Source: Methanocalculus alkaliphilus (GTDB lineage Archaea > Halobacteriota > Methanomicrobia > Methanomicrobiales > Methanocorpusculaceae). From it: a DNA stretch of 64,000 nucleotides. Shown in pieces: positions 54,003 through 62,318 of the stretch. The DNA is taken from the NCBI RefSeq assembly GCF_024170505.1, contig NZ_JALJYG010000006.1, forward strand, positions 1-64,000. Direction: 5' to 3'. Each line of letters opens with the position of its first letter. The stretch's first letter is position 1. The notes beneath the pieces are model-generated. The model did no database searches. It was not told where the DNA came from and saw only the letters and a list, made by a program, of their open reading frames with translations. Position numbers and translations under genes: made by a program.

Positions 54003-54983
54003 ATGCCGGCAGTTCTTGTAGAGGGGCTCACGAAACGATTCGGGGATTTTACTGCAGTCGACGCCATCTCCTTTGAGATAGAAAAAGGTGAGATCTTTGG
54101 TCTGCTTGGTCCGAATGGCGCCGGGAAGACGACAGCCATCTCGATGCTCTCCACCCTCCTTGAACCGACATCGGGCCGGGCATCTCTCAATGGTATTGAT
54201 ATCCAAAACGATCAGGATGGCGTCCGGAAAGCCATCGGTGTTGTCTTCCAGGATCAGAGCCTTGATGAGGAGCTGACCGCGTGGGAGAATATGGATTTCC
54301 ATGGCAGGCTCTACCGCATCCCAAAGGTGCTCAGGGAGGAGCGGATACGTGCCATGCTCCGGCTTGTCGAGCTGGAAGACCGGCAGGAGAGTCTGGTGAA
54401 GACCTTCTCCGGTGGTATGCGTCGGCGGCTGGAGATAGCGCGAGGTCTCCTTCATGAGCCGTCTGTCCTCTTCCTGGATGAACCGACTCTTGGCCTTGAT
54501 CCCCAGACCCGAAACCATCTCTGGGAGTATATCCGGAACCTGAACCGGACAAAGGGGATCACCATCATCCTCACCACCCATTACATGGATGAAGCGGACC
54601 GCCTCTGCGACCGGGTTGCGATCATCGACCGGGGCAGGATCGTTGCGATGGACTCACCTGCCACCCTGAAGAGTATGGTTGGTGAGGACGTCGTCTCCAT
54701 CACATCCCCCGATGCAGGCAGAATTGCAGACGATATCACGGCCCCATGGATTCTGGGTGCGGAACAGTATGACGGGCAGGTGATCATCCGGGTCCGATCT
54801 GCTGAAGATCACCTCCTTGACCTCCTTGGTCTGATCGGCCGGGATGGCTATACGATTGCATCCATCTCGATCAGAAAACCTACTCTTGAGGATGTCTTCC
54901 TCCACTATACAGGCAGGGAGATGCGGCAGGAAGAGGCGGGTGCGGTGGACCGGATGCGGATGATGATGCCGAGGAGGAACTGA
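54003..54983 (+). CDS. ABC transporter ATP-binding protein, DrrA type
   Basis: A 326-residue ATPase. Walker A GPNGAGKTTAIS, the signature FSGGMRRRLEIARG, Walker B VLFLDEPTLGLDP and the H-loop ILTTHYMDEADRL identify an ABC-2 type exporter subunit of the daunorubicin-resistance/DrrA group. The C-terminal extension (about 230-310) is the usual DrrA regulatory domain. The AGGAGGAGAT ribosome-binding site precedes the ATG. The permease follows 2 bases after the stop. Substrate: unknown lipophilic compound. Confidence 0.95.
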   Translation: MPAVLVEGLTKRFGDFTAVDAISFEIEKGEIFGLLGPNGAGKTTAISMLSTLLEPTSGRASLNGIDIQNDQDGVRKAIGVVFQDQSLDEELTAWENMDFHGRLYRIPKVLREERIRAMLRLVELEDRQESLVKTFSGGMRRRLEIARGLLHEPSVLFLDEPTLGLDPQTRNHLWEYIRNLNRTKGITIILTTHYMDEADRLCDRVAIIDRGRIVAMDSPATLKSMVGEDVVSITSPDAGRIADDITAPWILGAEQYDGQVIIRVRSAEDHLLDLLGLIGRDGYTIASISIRKPTLEDVFLHYTGREMRQEEAGAVDRMRMMMPRRN

Positions 54984-54985
54984 GG

Positions 54986-55738
54986 ATGGATATCGTCTAT
55001 ACCCTCTGGCTCAGGAGCATGAAGCGCTATCTCCGTTCAAAGAGCCGGATCGTCGGGAGCCTCGGGATGCCGGTCTTCTTCCTGGTGGCTCTTGGATTCG
55101 GGCTGAATGAGGTGGTGCAGATACCGGGCAGTACCGGGGAGAACTATCTCCAGTTCCTGGTGCCCGGGATCATCGCAATGGCGGTACTCTTCACCTCCGT
55201 CTTCTCGGGAATTATGATCATCTGGGACAAACAGTTTGGATTCCTCAAGGAGACGCTTGTTGCACCGGTATCGCGGCTTGAGATCATGCTCGGCCAGACC
55301 GCCGGCGGGGCGACGACCGCTGTCATCCAGGGGGCGTTGATCCTGGTCTTATCGCTCTTCATCGGACTTGGTATTCCTACATACCGGGGATTTCTCATCG
55401 CATTCCTTTTCATGACACTGATCGGCATCTGTTTCGCCGCGTTTGGGATTGCCATCGCCTCGAAGATGGAGGATATGCACGGGTTCCAGCTGATCATGAA
55501 CTTTGTGATCTTCCCGATATTCGGCCTCTCCGGCGCACTCTTTCCTATTACCAGCCTCCCCGAATGGGTGATACCCCTGACACTTCTAAACCCGCTCACC
55601 CATGGTGTCGAGGGGATCCGGTATGGCCTGCTTGGCACCTCAGCCATCCATCCGATGGTATGCCTGCTGGTGCTTACTGCAAGTACGGTGGTGATGATCG
55701 TTATCGGGGCGTTTTTATTCAGGAAAGCGTCAGTGTGA
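54986..55738 (+). CDS. ABC-2 type transporter permease
   Basis: A 250-residue permease with six hydrophobic helices, starting MDIVYTLWLRSMKRYLRSKS. The ABC-2 signature FGIAIASKMEDMHGFQLIMN followed by FPIFGLSGALFPITSLPEWV is present. It forms the membrane part of the exporter whose ATPase is encoded just upstream. The usual DrrB length. Confidence 0.95.
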   Translation: MDIVYTLWLRSMKRYLRSKSRIVGSLGMPVFFLVALGFGLNEVVQIPGSTGENYLQFLVPGIIAMAVLFTSVFSGIMIIWDKQFGFLKETLVAPVSRLEIMLGQTAGGATTAVIQGALILVLSLFIGLGIPTYRGFLIAFLFMTLIGICFAAFGIAIASKMEDMHGFQLIMNFVIFPIFGLSGALFPITSLPEWVIPLTLLNPLTHGVEGIRYGLLGTSAIHPMVCLLVLTASTVVMIVIGAFLFRKASV

Positions 55739-55922
55739 AAAAGGTTGGAGAAAGATGTTGGAAGAATTCTGGTTCTTTCCTGCTATCTTTTTGTATTTGT
55801 GCCAATCTCTTCTAAGGAGGAGTTTGGGGGGCCCCAGCCTGGTGATCCTATTTTCTTCAGTCCGGTTACAATAATTTTATATAATCTATTCTCTTGTATG
55901 GAGAGTACTGGGAGGTCTTCTC

Positions 55923-56903
55923 ATGAGCATGACAACCGGATTTATAAGAGGGGTTACCCTCCTCATAGTATTCATCCTTGCCGTATCGCTGATAACACAT
56001 TCAGCAATGGCGCGAGGACCTGGGATATCTGACATTCAACCTGGAGATACGATCTTTATCTGGGAACGGGATTTGGATCTCACCCAGCTAAGAAACACCA
56101 CAACCAACAATCCTGTTGAAAGTTTACAGAGATATCGGGATGATAATCCATCAAAAGCAATTCTGGATACGATCCCTGTTTCTGATGATACTTCATTTCA
56201 TGTCCTTGATGTAGAGGTTTTGGAAGTACCAGCAACCTATTTTGCGTATTCGTCCGCTGATGGTGCAGGTGCATCCATACGTATCGAGCGTCCAGGTCTT
56301 GAGATAGATGTTGTTCTGGCCAGTCCTTATCATCACGAATCAACCGAAGGAATTACCATCCCTGAGACAACAAGACTCGCTGTGAAGATTATATCTTCAA
56401 GGGTCGCAGCACACTACCGGGTGGGGAATCATTATCCGGCAACGGTCACCGTCATATTCACCGGTCCGGATGGAGGAGAGACGTGGGTCGTTGATGGCAT
56501 GGACTTCTCAAATATAAATATCACATCACCTGTTATGTATACTGATGAAGTTGTGGGTTCGTTTACCTCTCAGCAACTTGGGAGGGGTGGCCATTCAATT
56601 CGGGTGATATGGGAGAACCCACAGGGATTTGCAGATTATGCTCCTGAATCAAATACGATAACATATCAGGTCCGTGGAGTAACCCCCACTCCCACTCCCA
56701 CACCAGAGCCGACTCCTGCCACTCCAACCCCCACTCCAACACCGGAGCCGACTCCTGCCACACCTCCACCCACTCCCACACCAGAGCCGACTCCTGCCAC
56801 TCCAACCCCAACTCCCACACCAGAGCCGACTCCTGCCCCGACAGCGGCTTTGATAACCATAGGTGCAATTCTTATAATCCTTTTATATCTGCGTAAAATA
56901 TAA
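55923..56903 (+). CDS. DUF3821-type surface protein with Pro-Thr repeats and C-terminal anchor
   Basis: A 326-residue exported protein. An N-terminal signal (GFIRGVTLLIVFILAVSLI) is followed by a beta-rich DUF3821-like domain (about 37-240, beginning SDIQPGDTIFIWERDLDL), then a four-fold 13-residue repeat PTPTPTPEPTPAT, and a C-terminal hydrophobic anchor ending in basic residues (TAALITIGAILIILLYLRKI). The Pro-Thr spacer would extend the domain away from the S-layer. The tail resembles a tripartite sorting signal but lacks the PGF box that ArtA recognises. A TATA box and a GGGAGG ribosome-binding site lie upstream. Confidence 0.8.
   Translation: MSMTTGFIRGVTLLIVFILAVSLITHSAMARGPGISDIQPGDTIFIWERDLDLTQLRNTTTNNPVESLQRYRDDNPSKAILDTIPVSDDTSFHVLDVEVLEVPATYFAYSSADGAGASIRIERPGLEIDVVLASPYHHESTEGITIPETTRLAVKIISSRVAAHYRVGNHYPATVTVIFTGPDGGETWVVDGMDFSNINITSPVMYTDEVVGSFTSQQLGRGGHSIRVIWENPQGFADYAPESNTITYQVRGVTPTPTPTPEPTPATPTPTPTPEPTPATPPPTPTPEPTPATPTPTPTPEPTPAPTAALITIGAILIILLYLRKI
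56683..56841 (+). repeat. Tandem 39-base repeats coding for Pro-Thr-Glu spacer
   Basis: Four near-identical repeats of about 39 bases, each coding for PTPTPTPEPTPAT with one copy changed to PPPTPTPEPTPAT. The shared core is the sequence AGAGCCGACTCCTGCCA. Such repeats expand and contract by recombination, so copy number may vary among strains. Confidence 0.85.
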
Positions 56904-56985
56904 ATTAAATACTTTTTTTGAATTCAAGGTCTGGGAAAAAGAGTTACCGGGATAGACTCTCTCGTATAAAATCGCGCAAAAAAGA

Positions 56986-58413
56986 TTATTCCTCTCTTCG
57001 CATCGCAACTACAATCAGCCCTGCGATCATGAGCAGAACCGGTGCATAGGCAACCGGGGACTCCTCTGGTGTTGGTGTCTGAACAGGTGTTTCTTCAGGC
57101 TCAGGAGTGACTGGGGGAGCTGGTGTCTCTGGAGGGACAGGCTCGGTGACGGTAATAGAATCCTCTTTCGTGAGGGTGGAAAACCCTGCGGCATTGAATG
57201 CCCGGAGTGTGACGCTATAGCTGCCCGGAGCCATATAGAGATGAGAGGGATTCTGTATCATTGAGCTGGCTGTCTCCAGCCGCCAGACATCGTTAAAGTA
57301 GGTAAATTCGTCATTCCCATCATAATGCCAGCCACCTGTGACGAGAATGCTCCCATCAGGAAGGAGCAGACTGTCCTGACGGTCACGTGCATGCCACCCC
57401 GTCTCAGGAGTGATCTCGGTCCAGGTGGCACCGGAATCTGTTGAATGCCAGAGATCGTTATACCTCGTATCATCATCCCTGCCTCCCATCAGCAGAATGC
57501 TCCCATCGGGGAGTGCAACGCTCGTATGGCCATCACGGGCCGACCACCCGGCATCCGATGTCATTTCAGTCCAGGTGGCACCATTGTCGGTTGAGCGCCA
57601 GACATCATTGTAGTATGACCAGCCCTCATCATCTTCAAAGTAGCCGCCCATCAGGACAATACTGCCATCAGGGAGCAGAACACTGGAATGGTATGTCCGG
57701 GCAGGCCATCCGGCCCGATAAGAGATCTGGGACCAGGAAATACCGTTATTATTCGAACGCCAGACATCGTTCTTCTGGCCGGTCCTGTCCCACCCTCCTA
57801 TCACGAGTATGCTGCCGTCGTGAAGGAGAAGACTGGTTAGGCCATCACGGGCCGACCACCCGGCTTCATCGGTTACCTTCGTCCAGTGAGCGCCCCCCGT
57901 GGTTGAACGCCAGACATCATTATAATCGAGATATTGCTCACCATCCCAAAATAAGCCCCCCATAATAAGGATACTGCCATCCTGGAGGAGAAGGCTGCTA
58001 TGGGAGACGCGGGGTGGCCACCCGGGTGCTTCAGCAATCCGGCTCCAGGTGGTACCGGAGTCCTCTGATCGCCAGACATCATGGGTGTAGGCACCATCTT
58101 CAATGCCACCCATCAGGACGACGCTCCCATCGGAAAGGGCAACCATTGAATGGCCTCCCCGGGGCGACCATCCTGCATCCGGGGCCATCTCAGTCCACTC
58201 AGGATCGGTGATCCCCTCACCAAAGTACCATGCCCAGCCGGAAGCATCCCCAGTGGATAGATCTGTGAATTCGACTGTCAATGGAGCGCTACCGTTTTCA
58301 GGCGTGGCGTAAAAGTCAGCTGAAAGCGAACCGGCGGCATTGACACCTCCAACCATGCAGGTGAGGATAATCAGTACTCCAAGAATTCGTTTGATATCAG
58401 TTTTAGTATTCAT
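56986..58413 (-). CDS. Exported six-bladed kelch protein inserted within a PKD domain
   Basis: A 475-residue exported protein. Signal segment 9-27. Residues 30-68 (ADFYATPENGSAPLTVEFTD, GWAWYFGEGI) are the first half of a PKD domain; residues 383-424 (QNPSHLYMAPGSYSVTLRAF, NAAGFSTLTKEDSITVTE) are its second half. Between them lie six repeats of about 50-55 residues, each with W(T/S)x, GWxAR, DGSIL, GG and NDVWRS, making a kelch/galactose-oxidase-type six-bladed propeller (about 72-382). The tail holds a Pro-Glu-Thr spacer and a C-terminal anchor VAYAPVLLMIAGLIVVAMRR. A ligand-binding role at the cell surface is likely; the ligand is unknown. Confidence 0.85.
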   Translation of the reverse strand: MNTKTDIKRILGVLIILTCMVGGVNAAGSLSADFYATPENGSAPLTVEFTDLSTGDASGWAWYFGEGITDPEWTEMAPDAGWSPRGGHSMVALSDGSVVLMGGIEDGAYTHDVWRSEDSGTTWSRIAEAPGWPPRVSHSSLLLQDGSILIMGGLFWDGEQYLDYNDVWRSTTGGAHWTKVTDEAGWSARDGLTSLLLHDGSILVIGGWDRTGQKNDVWRSNNNGISWSQISYRAGWPARTYHSSVLLPDGSIVLMGGYFEDDEGWSYYNDVWRSTDNGATWTEMTSDAGWSARDGHTSVALPDGSILLMGGRDDDTRYNDLWHSTDSGATWTEITPETGWHARDRQDSLLLPDGSILVTGGWHYDGNDEFTYFNDVWRLETASSMIQNPSHLYMAPGSYSVTLRAFNAAGFSTLTKEDSITVTEPVPPETPAPPVTPEPEETPVQTPTPEESPVAYAPVLLMIAGLIVVAMRREE

Positions 58414-58695
58414 GATGGCTCATCCTGGCTATCGCAGAAGGCTGATCAAGCGGAACACGTTTTCTAGCCTTGGTTTCCGTTACGACGTCCTATTTCCCTG
58501 CGGTATACATGGAAAGAGCAGATGAGCAATAATCGTTTCGTATTTTTATCAGGAGCGCAACAAAACGATGGAAACGGGTACCGGATAACGCATACAATTC
58601 GGATTCCTCCCCCGTATCCACCCTCAAATGGTTAGAACAATCACAACCCATTTTTAACTTCCCGGCACTAATCAATGAACCCGGAGGGGTGAGGG
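58414..58695. other. Divergent intergenic region
   Basis: The 282-base gap between the kelch protein and the transporter gene holds their divergent promoters. A good ribosome-binding site GGAGGGGTGAGG lies just before the transporter start. I see no gene, RNA or repeat in it. Confidence 0.4.
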
Positions 58696-59616
58696 ATGGC
58701 TGCAAACCCGCTGGTATCTGATATTGGCAATTATGCGATCTGGTTCTTTGTCATCACCAGTATTGCTGCGATGGGGCTCAACCTGACTGCACGGGAGATC
58801 CTCGCCCCATGGAAGAAGAAAGGGCTCCTGACCATCTCGCTCCTTGCAAATTTTCTTGCCGTCCCCCTCTTTGCCCTTCTCATCCTGAGGGTCATCCCCC
58901 TTGATCCCGGCCTGGCAACCGGCCTTCTGATCGTCGCTGCCGCCGCCGGTGCCCCGTCGCTCCCAAAGGCGATCTCGATTGTGAAGGGGGATGTCGCGTA
59001 TGCGGTCGGGCTGACAATGGTGTTGATCCTGGCCACCATCCTCTATATGCCGCTTGTTCTTCCTCTCCTGATCGGGGATGTCGCTATTGATAAGAGCAGC
59101 ACCGCACTCTATCTCGTCACATTCATGCTGATTCCGCTTCTTGTCACGATGGCGCTGCGGGCACAGCTCCCGGAGGTGGCACAACTGCTCCATCCGGTCG
59201 TCAGCAGGACGTCAGATCTCTCCATCATCCTTGTGCTTCTCATCCATACCTTCGTCCTTGTGACAAGCGACTTCACCGTGAGGGCAGGTGCAGTCCTCGG
59301 CCTTCAGGGCGTGCTTGTTGCGATCCTCTTCATCCTCGGATCATTTGCCATCGGCCACCTGATGGGAGGATCAGACCGGCTGAGCCGCGAGGTCCTCTCC
59401 TTTGGTACCGGGTTCCGGAATGTCTCCGCTGCCCTCGTCGTCGTTACCGCCAACTTCAGGGACCCCCAGATCATCTTCATGGTCCTTGTGATCGCCATCT
59501 TTGGGATCATCTTTATGATGGTCTTTGGGGGTGTCATCTACCGGAAGAAGAGGAAGGAGGGGCTGATCCCGAAGCTGGGGATGAAATGGCCTTGTAAATC
59601 AAATGACAGGTGGTAG
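58696..59616 (+). CDS. Bile acid:sodium symporter family transporter (SBF-like)
   Basis: A 306-residue membrane protein with about nine to ten hydrophobic helices of the BASS/SBF family. The pattern VPLFALLILRVIPLDPG, then LLIVAAAAGAPSLPKAISIVKGDV (as AAAAGAPSLPKAISIVKG) and GTGFRNVSAALVVVTANF with FRN are characteristic. Members move bile acids, pantoate, arsenite or other organic anions with sodium. Substrate not assignable. No cluster with arsenic genes is present. The C-terminus is basic. Confidence 0.85.
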   Translation: MAANPLVSDIGNYAIWFFVITSIAAMGLNLTAREILAPWKKKGLLTISLLANFLAVPLFALLILRVIPLDPGLATGLLIVAAAAGAPSLPKAISIVKGDVAYAVGLTMVLILATILYMPLVLPLLIGDVAIDKSSTALYLVTFMLIPLLVTMALRAQLPEVAQLLHPVVSRTSDLSIILVLLIHTFVLVTSDFTVRAGAVLGLQGVLVAILFILGSFAIGHLMGGSDRLSREVLSFGTGFRNVSAALVVVTANFRDPQIIFMVLVIAIFGIIFMMVFGGVIYRKKRKEGLIPKLGMKWPCKSNDRW

Positions 59617-59690
59617 CCTGAATCGTTCGTGCAATCTCTTTTAGTTGAATAAGGGCTGCAATGGGGAAAAAGACAAGAAAACAGAGATAA

Positions 59691-59764
59691 TGCTGATATG
59701 GGGATTTGAACCCCAGTCGTAGGAGTGAGAGTCCTACATGATTGACCGACTACACTATATCAGC
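59691..59764 (-). tRNA. tRNA-Glu (anticodon CUC)
   Basis: A 74-base tRNA on the minus strand. Acceptor arms GCTGATA and TATCAGC pair perfectly, with discriminator A at 59691. The anticodon stem GTAGGA pairs with TCCTAC around the loop CTCTCAC, giving anticodon CTC. The T arm GGGGTTCAAATCCCC is canonical. No encoded CCA. It reads GAG codons. Confidence 0.94.
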
Positions 59765-59872
59765 AACGCTTGTGCTCTATTAACTATATCTTCTGAATAT
59801 TTAATCGTTATGATTTAGATTCGGGCGGGCTATTCCATAGATTCATGAAGAGAGAGAGCCCATAATATAGGA

Positions 59873-60985
59873 ATGAGTAGCCTTGAAGAGCAGATTCGTG
59901 AGATTGAGGATGAGCTCAAGAATACGAAATATAATAAGGCAACATCCCTCCACATCGGCCGCTTAAAGGCAAAGATCGCCAAACTCAAAGATGAGGCGGT
60001 TGCCCGCGCCATGAAGTCCTCCGGAACGGGAGAAGGCTATTCTGTCAAGAAGTCCGGGGATGGAACTGTTGTTCTCGTTGGTTTTCCATCGGTCGGTAAA
60101 TCAACACTCTTAAACTCACTGACCGGAACGAAGAGCGAGACGGGTGCATACGCATTTACCACGCTTACCGTTGTTCCCGGGCTGATGGAGTACAAAGGTG
60201 CAAAGATTCAGATCCTGGATATTCCCGGGCTTATTGCCGGTGCAGCGATGGGGAAGGGGCGTGGCAAGGAGGTTATCGCCGTCGTTCGGACGGCTGATCT
60301 CATCATCATCCTTGGTGATGTCTTCAATGACCGGCATATCGATGTCCTGGTGAAGGAGTTATATGATGCCGGGATCAGGATTAACAAGCCAAAGCCGGAT
60401 ATCACCATCAAGAAGAGCGGGATGGGTGGTATCAGGCTCAACACCGTCGGGACAGCCACACTTGATCTCGATGAGATCCGGACTATCCTTGCCGAGAACA
60501 AGATCGTCAATGCCGATGTTCTCATCCGTGGAAATGTGGATCAGGAGGATTTCATTGATGCGATGTTTGGCAACCGCCGGTATATCCCTGCCTTTGTTGC
60601 AATTAACAAGGTAGATCTGGTTGATGATCAGACGCGCGGCGAGATCGAGAACCACCTCACCGAACAGTTTGGACAACCGCCAATCATGATCTCGGCAGTC
60701 TCCGGGTACAACATCACCGGTCTGAAGGATGCTATTTACAATCATCTGGGTTTCATCCAGATCTTCCTAAAGCCGGTCGGGGGTCCTGCCGATATGGAAG
60801 AGCCGCTTATCATCAGAAAGGACAGCACCGTCGAGGATGTCTGCAACCGGCTTCACCGCGACTTCGTTGACAGGTTCAGGTATGCGAAGGTCTGGGGTGA
60901 CTCGGTCAAGCATGATGCCCAGCGTGTCGGCCTCCCCCATGTCCTCGCAGACGGTGATATCCTCACCATCGTCACGAAACTCTGA
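59873..60985 (+). CDS. drg: DRG-type GTPase with TGS domain
   Basis: A 370-residue GTPase of the developmentally regulated GTP-binding protein group. An N-terminal helical region with coiled coil (about 1-55) precedes the G domain: G1 VGFPSVGKSTLLNSL, G2 TTLTVVPG, G3 LDIPGLIAGA, the insertion typical of DRG, and G4 INKVDLVDD. The C-terminal TGS domain (about 300-370) ends DGDILTIVTKL. DRGs associate with translating ribosomes in eukaryotes; the archaeal function is less known. It overlaps the convergent trm1 gene by 14 bases. Confidence 0.95.
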   Translation: MSSLEEQIREIEDELKNTKYNKATSLHIGRLKAKIAKLKDEAVARAMKSSGTGEGYSVKKSGDGTVVLVGFPSVGKSTLLNSLTGTKSETGAYAFTTLTVVPGLMEYKGAKIQILDIPGLIAGAAMGKGRGKEVIAVVRTADLIIILGDVFNDRHIDVLVKELYDAGIRINKPKPDITIKKSGMGGIRLNTVGTATLDLDEIRTILAENKIVNADVLIRGNVDQEDFIDAMFGNRRYIPAFVAINKVDLVDDQTRGEIENHLTEQFGQPPIMISAVSGYNITGLKDAIYNHLGFIQIFLKPVGGPADMEEPLIIRKDSTVEDVCNRLHRDFVDRFRYAKVWGDSVKHDAQRVGLPHVLADGDILTIVTKL

Positions 60986-62087
60986 ACGCACCCTGAATAA
61001 CATCAAGAGGGGCATCTGTCAGAACGGCAGTGCCGGAGTAATGTGCCCTGCTCGCCTGGTACCCCCTCTCCCGCAGCCGGGCTAAAAAAATATCCATCGC
61101 CGGGGGTGATGCCCCGGTCCTCTTTGCCATCAGATGATAGTCATAATGGGGCAGGAGCGGCAGTTCTCCAAGAAGGAGGGTGAGATGCCGGGTCAGCCTC
61201 GCTTTTGATCCCAGTGGCATCGATTGGATCCGCTCAAGAAGGTTTTGTACAATCTCACGGTTGATGATCTCTCCGACCCAGAGCGGCCCGATGGGATCAG
61301 CTTTTTTTGAACAGTACGGGCAGGTAATGGATCCGGGCAGCAGGTCCGCCTCCACCTCCCGGAATGCGCAGTCGGGGCACTGGTGGATATATCCAAGGGA
61401 TGCACGGGTCCTGTCGGCTGCCCGGACACCGGGGATAAGCCGCAGATGTGTCCGGTGAAAATGCTCAAACCCAAACGAGAGGATCGGCTCGATGCCCCGG
61501 TCATACTTCATCGTCTCCCGTGCCACATGCCCGATGAGCATCCTGAGCCCCACCTCGGGATGATAATCGGTATTCATCGGCCGGGCTGCATACCGCCGCA
61601 TCCCTGCTTTTAAATGAGCACCACAGAGCGGTGCAGTATCGGTTGCGGTCACAAAGAGATACCGCCGTGCAGATCTGATGCAGGAATCGATGAAGGGTGC
61701 CGGGCTCCCGAATGGATCGAGATCCACCGTCTCAAACCGCTCGGTTGCAAGGAGTGCATGGGCATCCCGGTTGACGACCCTGATGGGGAGATTGAGGCGC
61801 CGGGCATTATCTTTCAGAAACCTGACAGCCGCAGCATCACGATCATTGGCGATGACGGGGATGGCGCATTCATGTGCGACACGGAGTGCCCGGACGCCTG
61901 TTGCGGCCATCAGGTCGAGATAGTCCGATGGGAGGAGTTCGGAGAGGAGGAGGATGGTGGCATCACGGTTCAGTTCCATCCGTTTATTAAAGAAGACAGG
62001 GGCCGTCCCTGGTGGGAAGTGAGCATCATCATCCTGCCGGGGAATGGTAAACCGGGTCGTCCCTTCGACGACAGAAGCAAAATCCAT
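60972..62087 (-). CDS. trm1: tRNA (guanine26-N2)-dimethyltransferase Trm1
   Basis: A 371-residue SAM enzyme forming m2,2G26 in tRNA. The SAM motif DLMAATGVRALRVAHE, the DLDPFGSPAPFIDSCIR catalytic motif and LFVTATDTAPLCGAH are the Trm1 signature, with a C-terminal zinc site CPDC and CPYC. The N-terminal MDFASVVEGTTRF start at 62087 has an AGGTG ribosome-binding site; the reading frame could also start at a GTG at 62096. It precedes tRNA-Arg on the opposite strand. Confidence 0.96.
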   Translation of the reverse strand: MDFASVVEGTTRFTIPRQDDDAHFPPGTAPVFFNKRMELNRDATILLLSELLPSDYLDLMAATGVRALRVAHECAIPVIANDRDAAAVRFLKDNARRLNLPIRVVNRDAHALLATERFETVDLDPFGSPAPFIDSCIRSARRYLFVTATDTAPLCGAHLKAGMRRYAARPMNTDYHPEVGLRMLIGHVARETMKYDRGIEPILSFGFEHFHRTHLRLIPGVRAADRTRASLGYIHQCPDCAFREVEADLLPGSITCPYCSKKADPIGPLWVGEIINREIVQNLLERIQSMPLGSKARLTRHLTLLLGELPLLPHYDYHLMAKRTGASPPAMDIFLARLRERGYQASRAHYSGTAVLTDAPLDVIQGAFRVS

Positions 62088-62111
62088 TCTGTACACCTGG
62101 TCTTCGCAAAA

Positions 62112-62119
62112 CTTATACC
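62112..62119 (+). promoter_or_regulatory. TATA box of tRNA-Arg
   Basis: CTTATACC lies about 30 bases before the tRNA-Arg gene, in the position of an archaeal promoter. Confidence 0.4.
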
Positions 62120-62146
62120 TTCGTCACCCTAACTATAATGGTCAAA

Positions 62147-62221
62147 GGGCATGTGGCCTAGTCAGGATAGGGCGTTAGCCTCCTAAGCTAATGGTCGGGG
62201 GTTCAAATCCCTCCATGCCCG
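62147..62221 (+). tRNA. tRNA-Arg (anticodon CCU)
   Basis: A 75-base tRNA. Acceptor arms GGGCATG (62147-62153) and CATGCCC (62214-62220) pair perfectly with discriminator G. The anticodon stem TTAGC pairs with GCTAA around the loop CTCCTAA, giving anticodon CCT for AGG codons. The T arm GGGGGTTCAAATCCCTC is normal. CCA is not encoded. Confidence 0.95.
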
Positions 62222-62286
62222 TCTCTTTTTGAACAACCACCCTTCTGCCCCTCCAGGTCCGCAGAGGCCGGAATAGTACATCCAAT

Positions 62287-62318
62287 GATAAATAGATCGA
62301 CTACCTACGTAGTACGTA
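62287..62318 (+). promoter_or_regulatory. Leaderless promoter with double-palindrome operator
   Basis: A TATA-like GATAAATA (62287-62294) lies 25-30 bases before the ATG of the UbiA-family gene, so the message is probably leaderless. Between them stands TACGTA, G, TACGTA (62306-62318), two self-complementary hexamers that together form a palindrome, directly abutting the ATG. A dimeric repressor could bind there and block initiation. Confidence 0.5.

Noticed and set aside
53775-54581. 268-codon frame antisense to the ABC ATPase gene
   Set aside because: It lies entirely opposite a well-identified gene with all ABC motifs, has no family resemblance and reflects codon bias of the other strand.
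56560-56870. Pro/Val-rich minus-strand frames opposite the Pro-Thr repeats
   Set aside because: They are the antisense of the tandem repeats and have no start or family support.
57010-58210. Kelch repeats read as tandem DNA repeats or CRISPR-like array
   Set aside because: The similarity is at the protein level; the DNA units diverge and lack constant direct repeats with unique spacers. No CRISPR array or cas gene was seen in the window.
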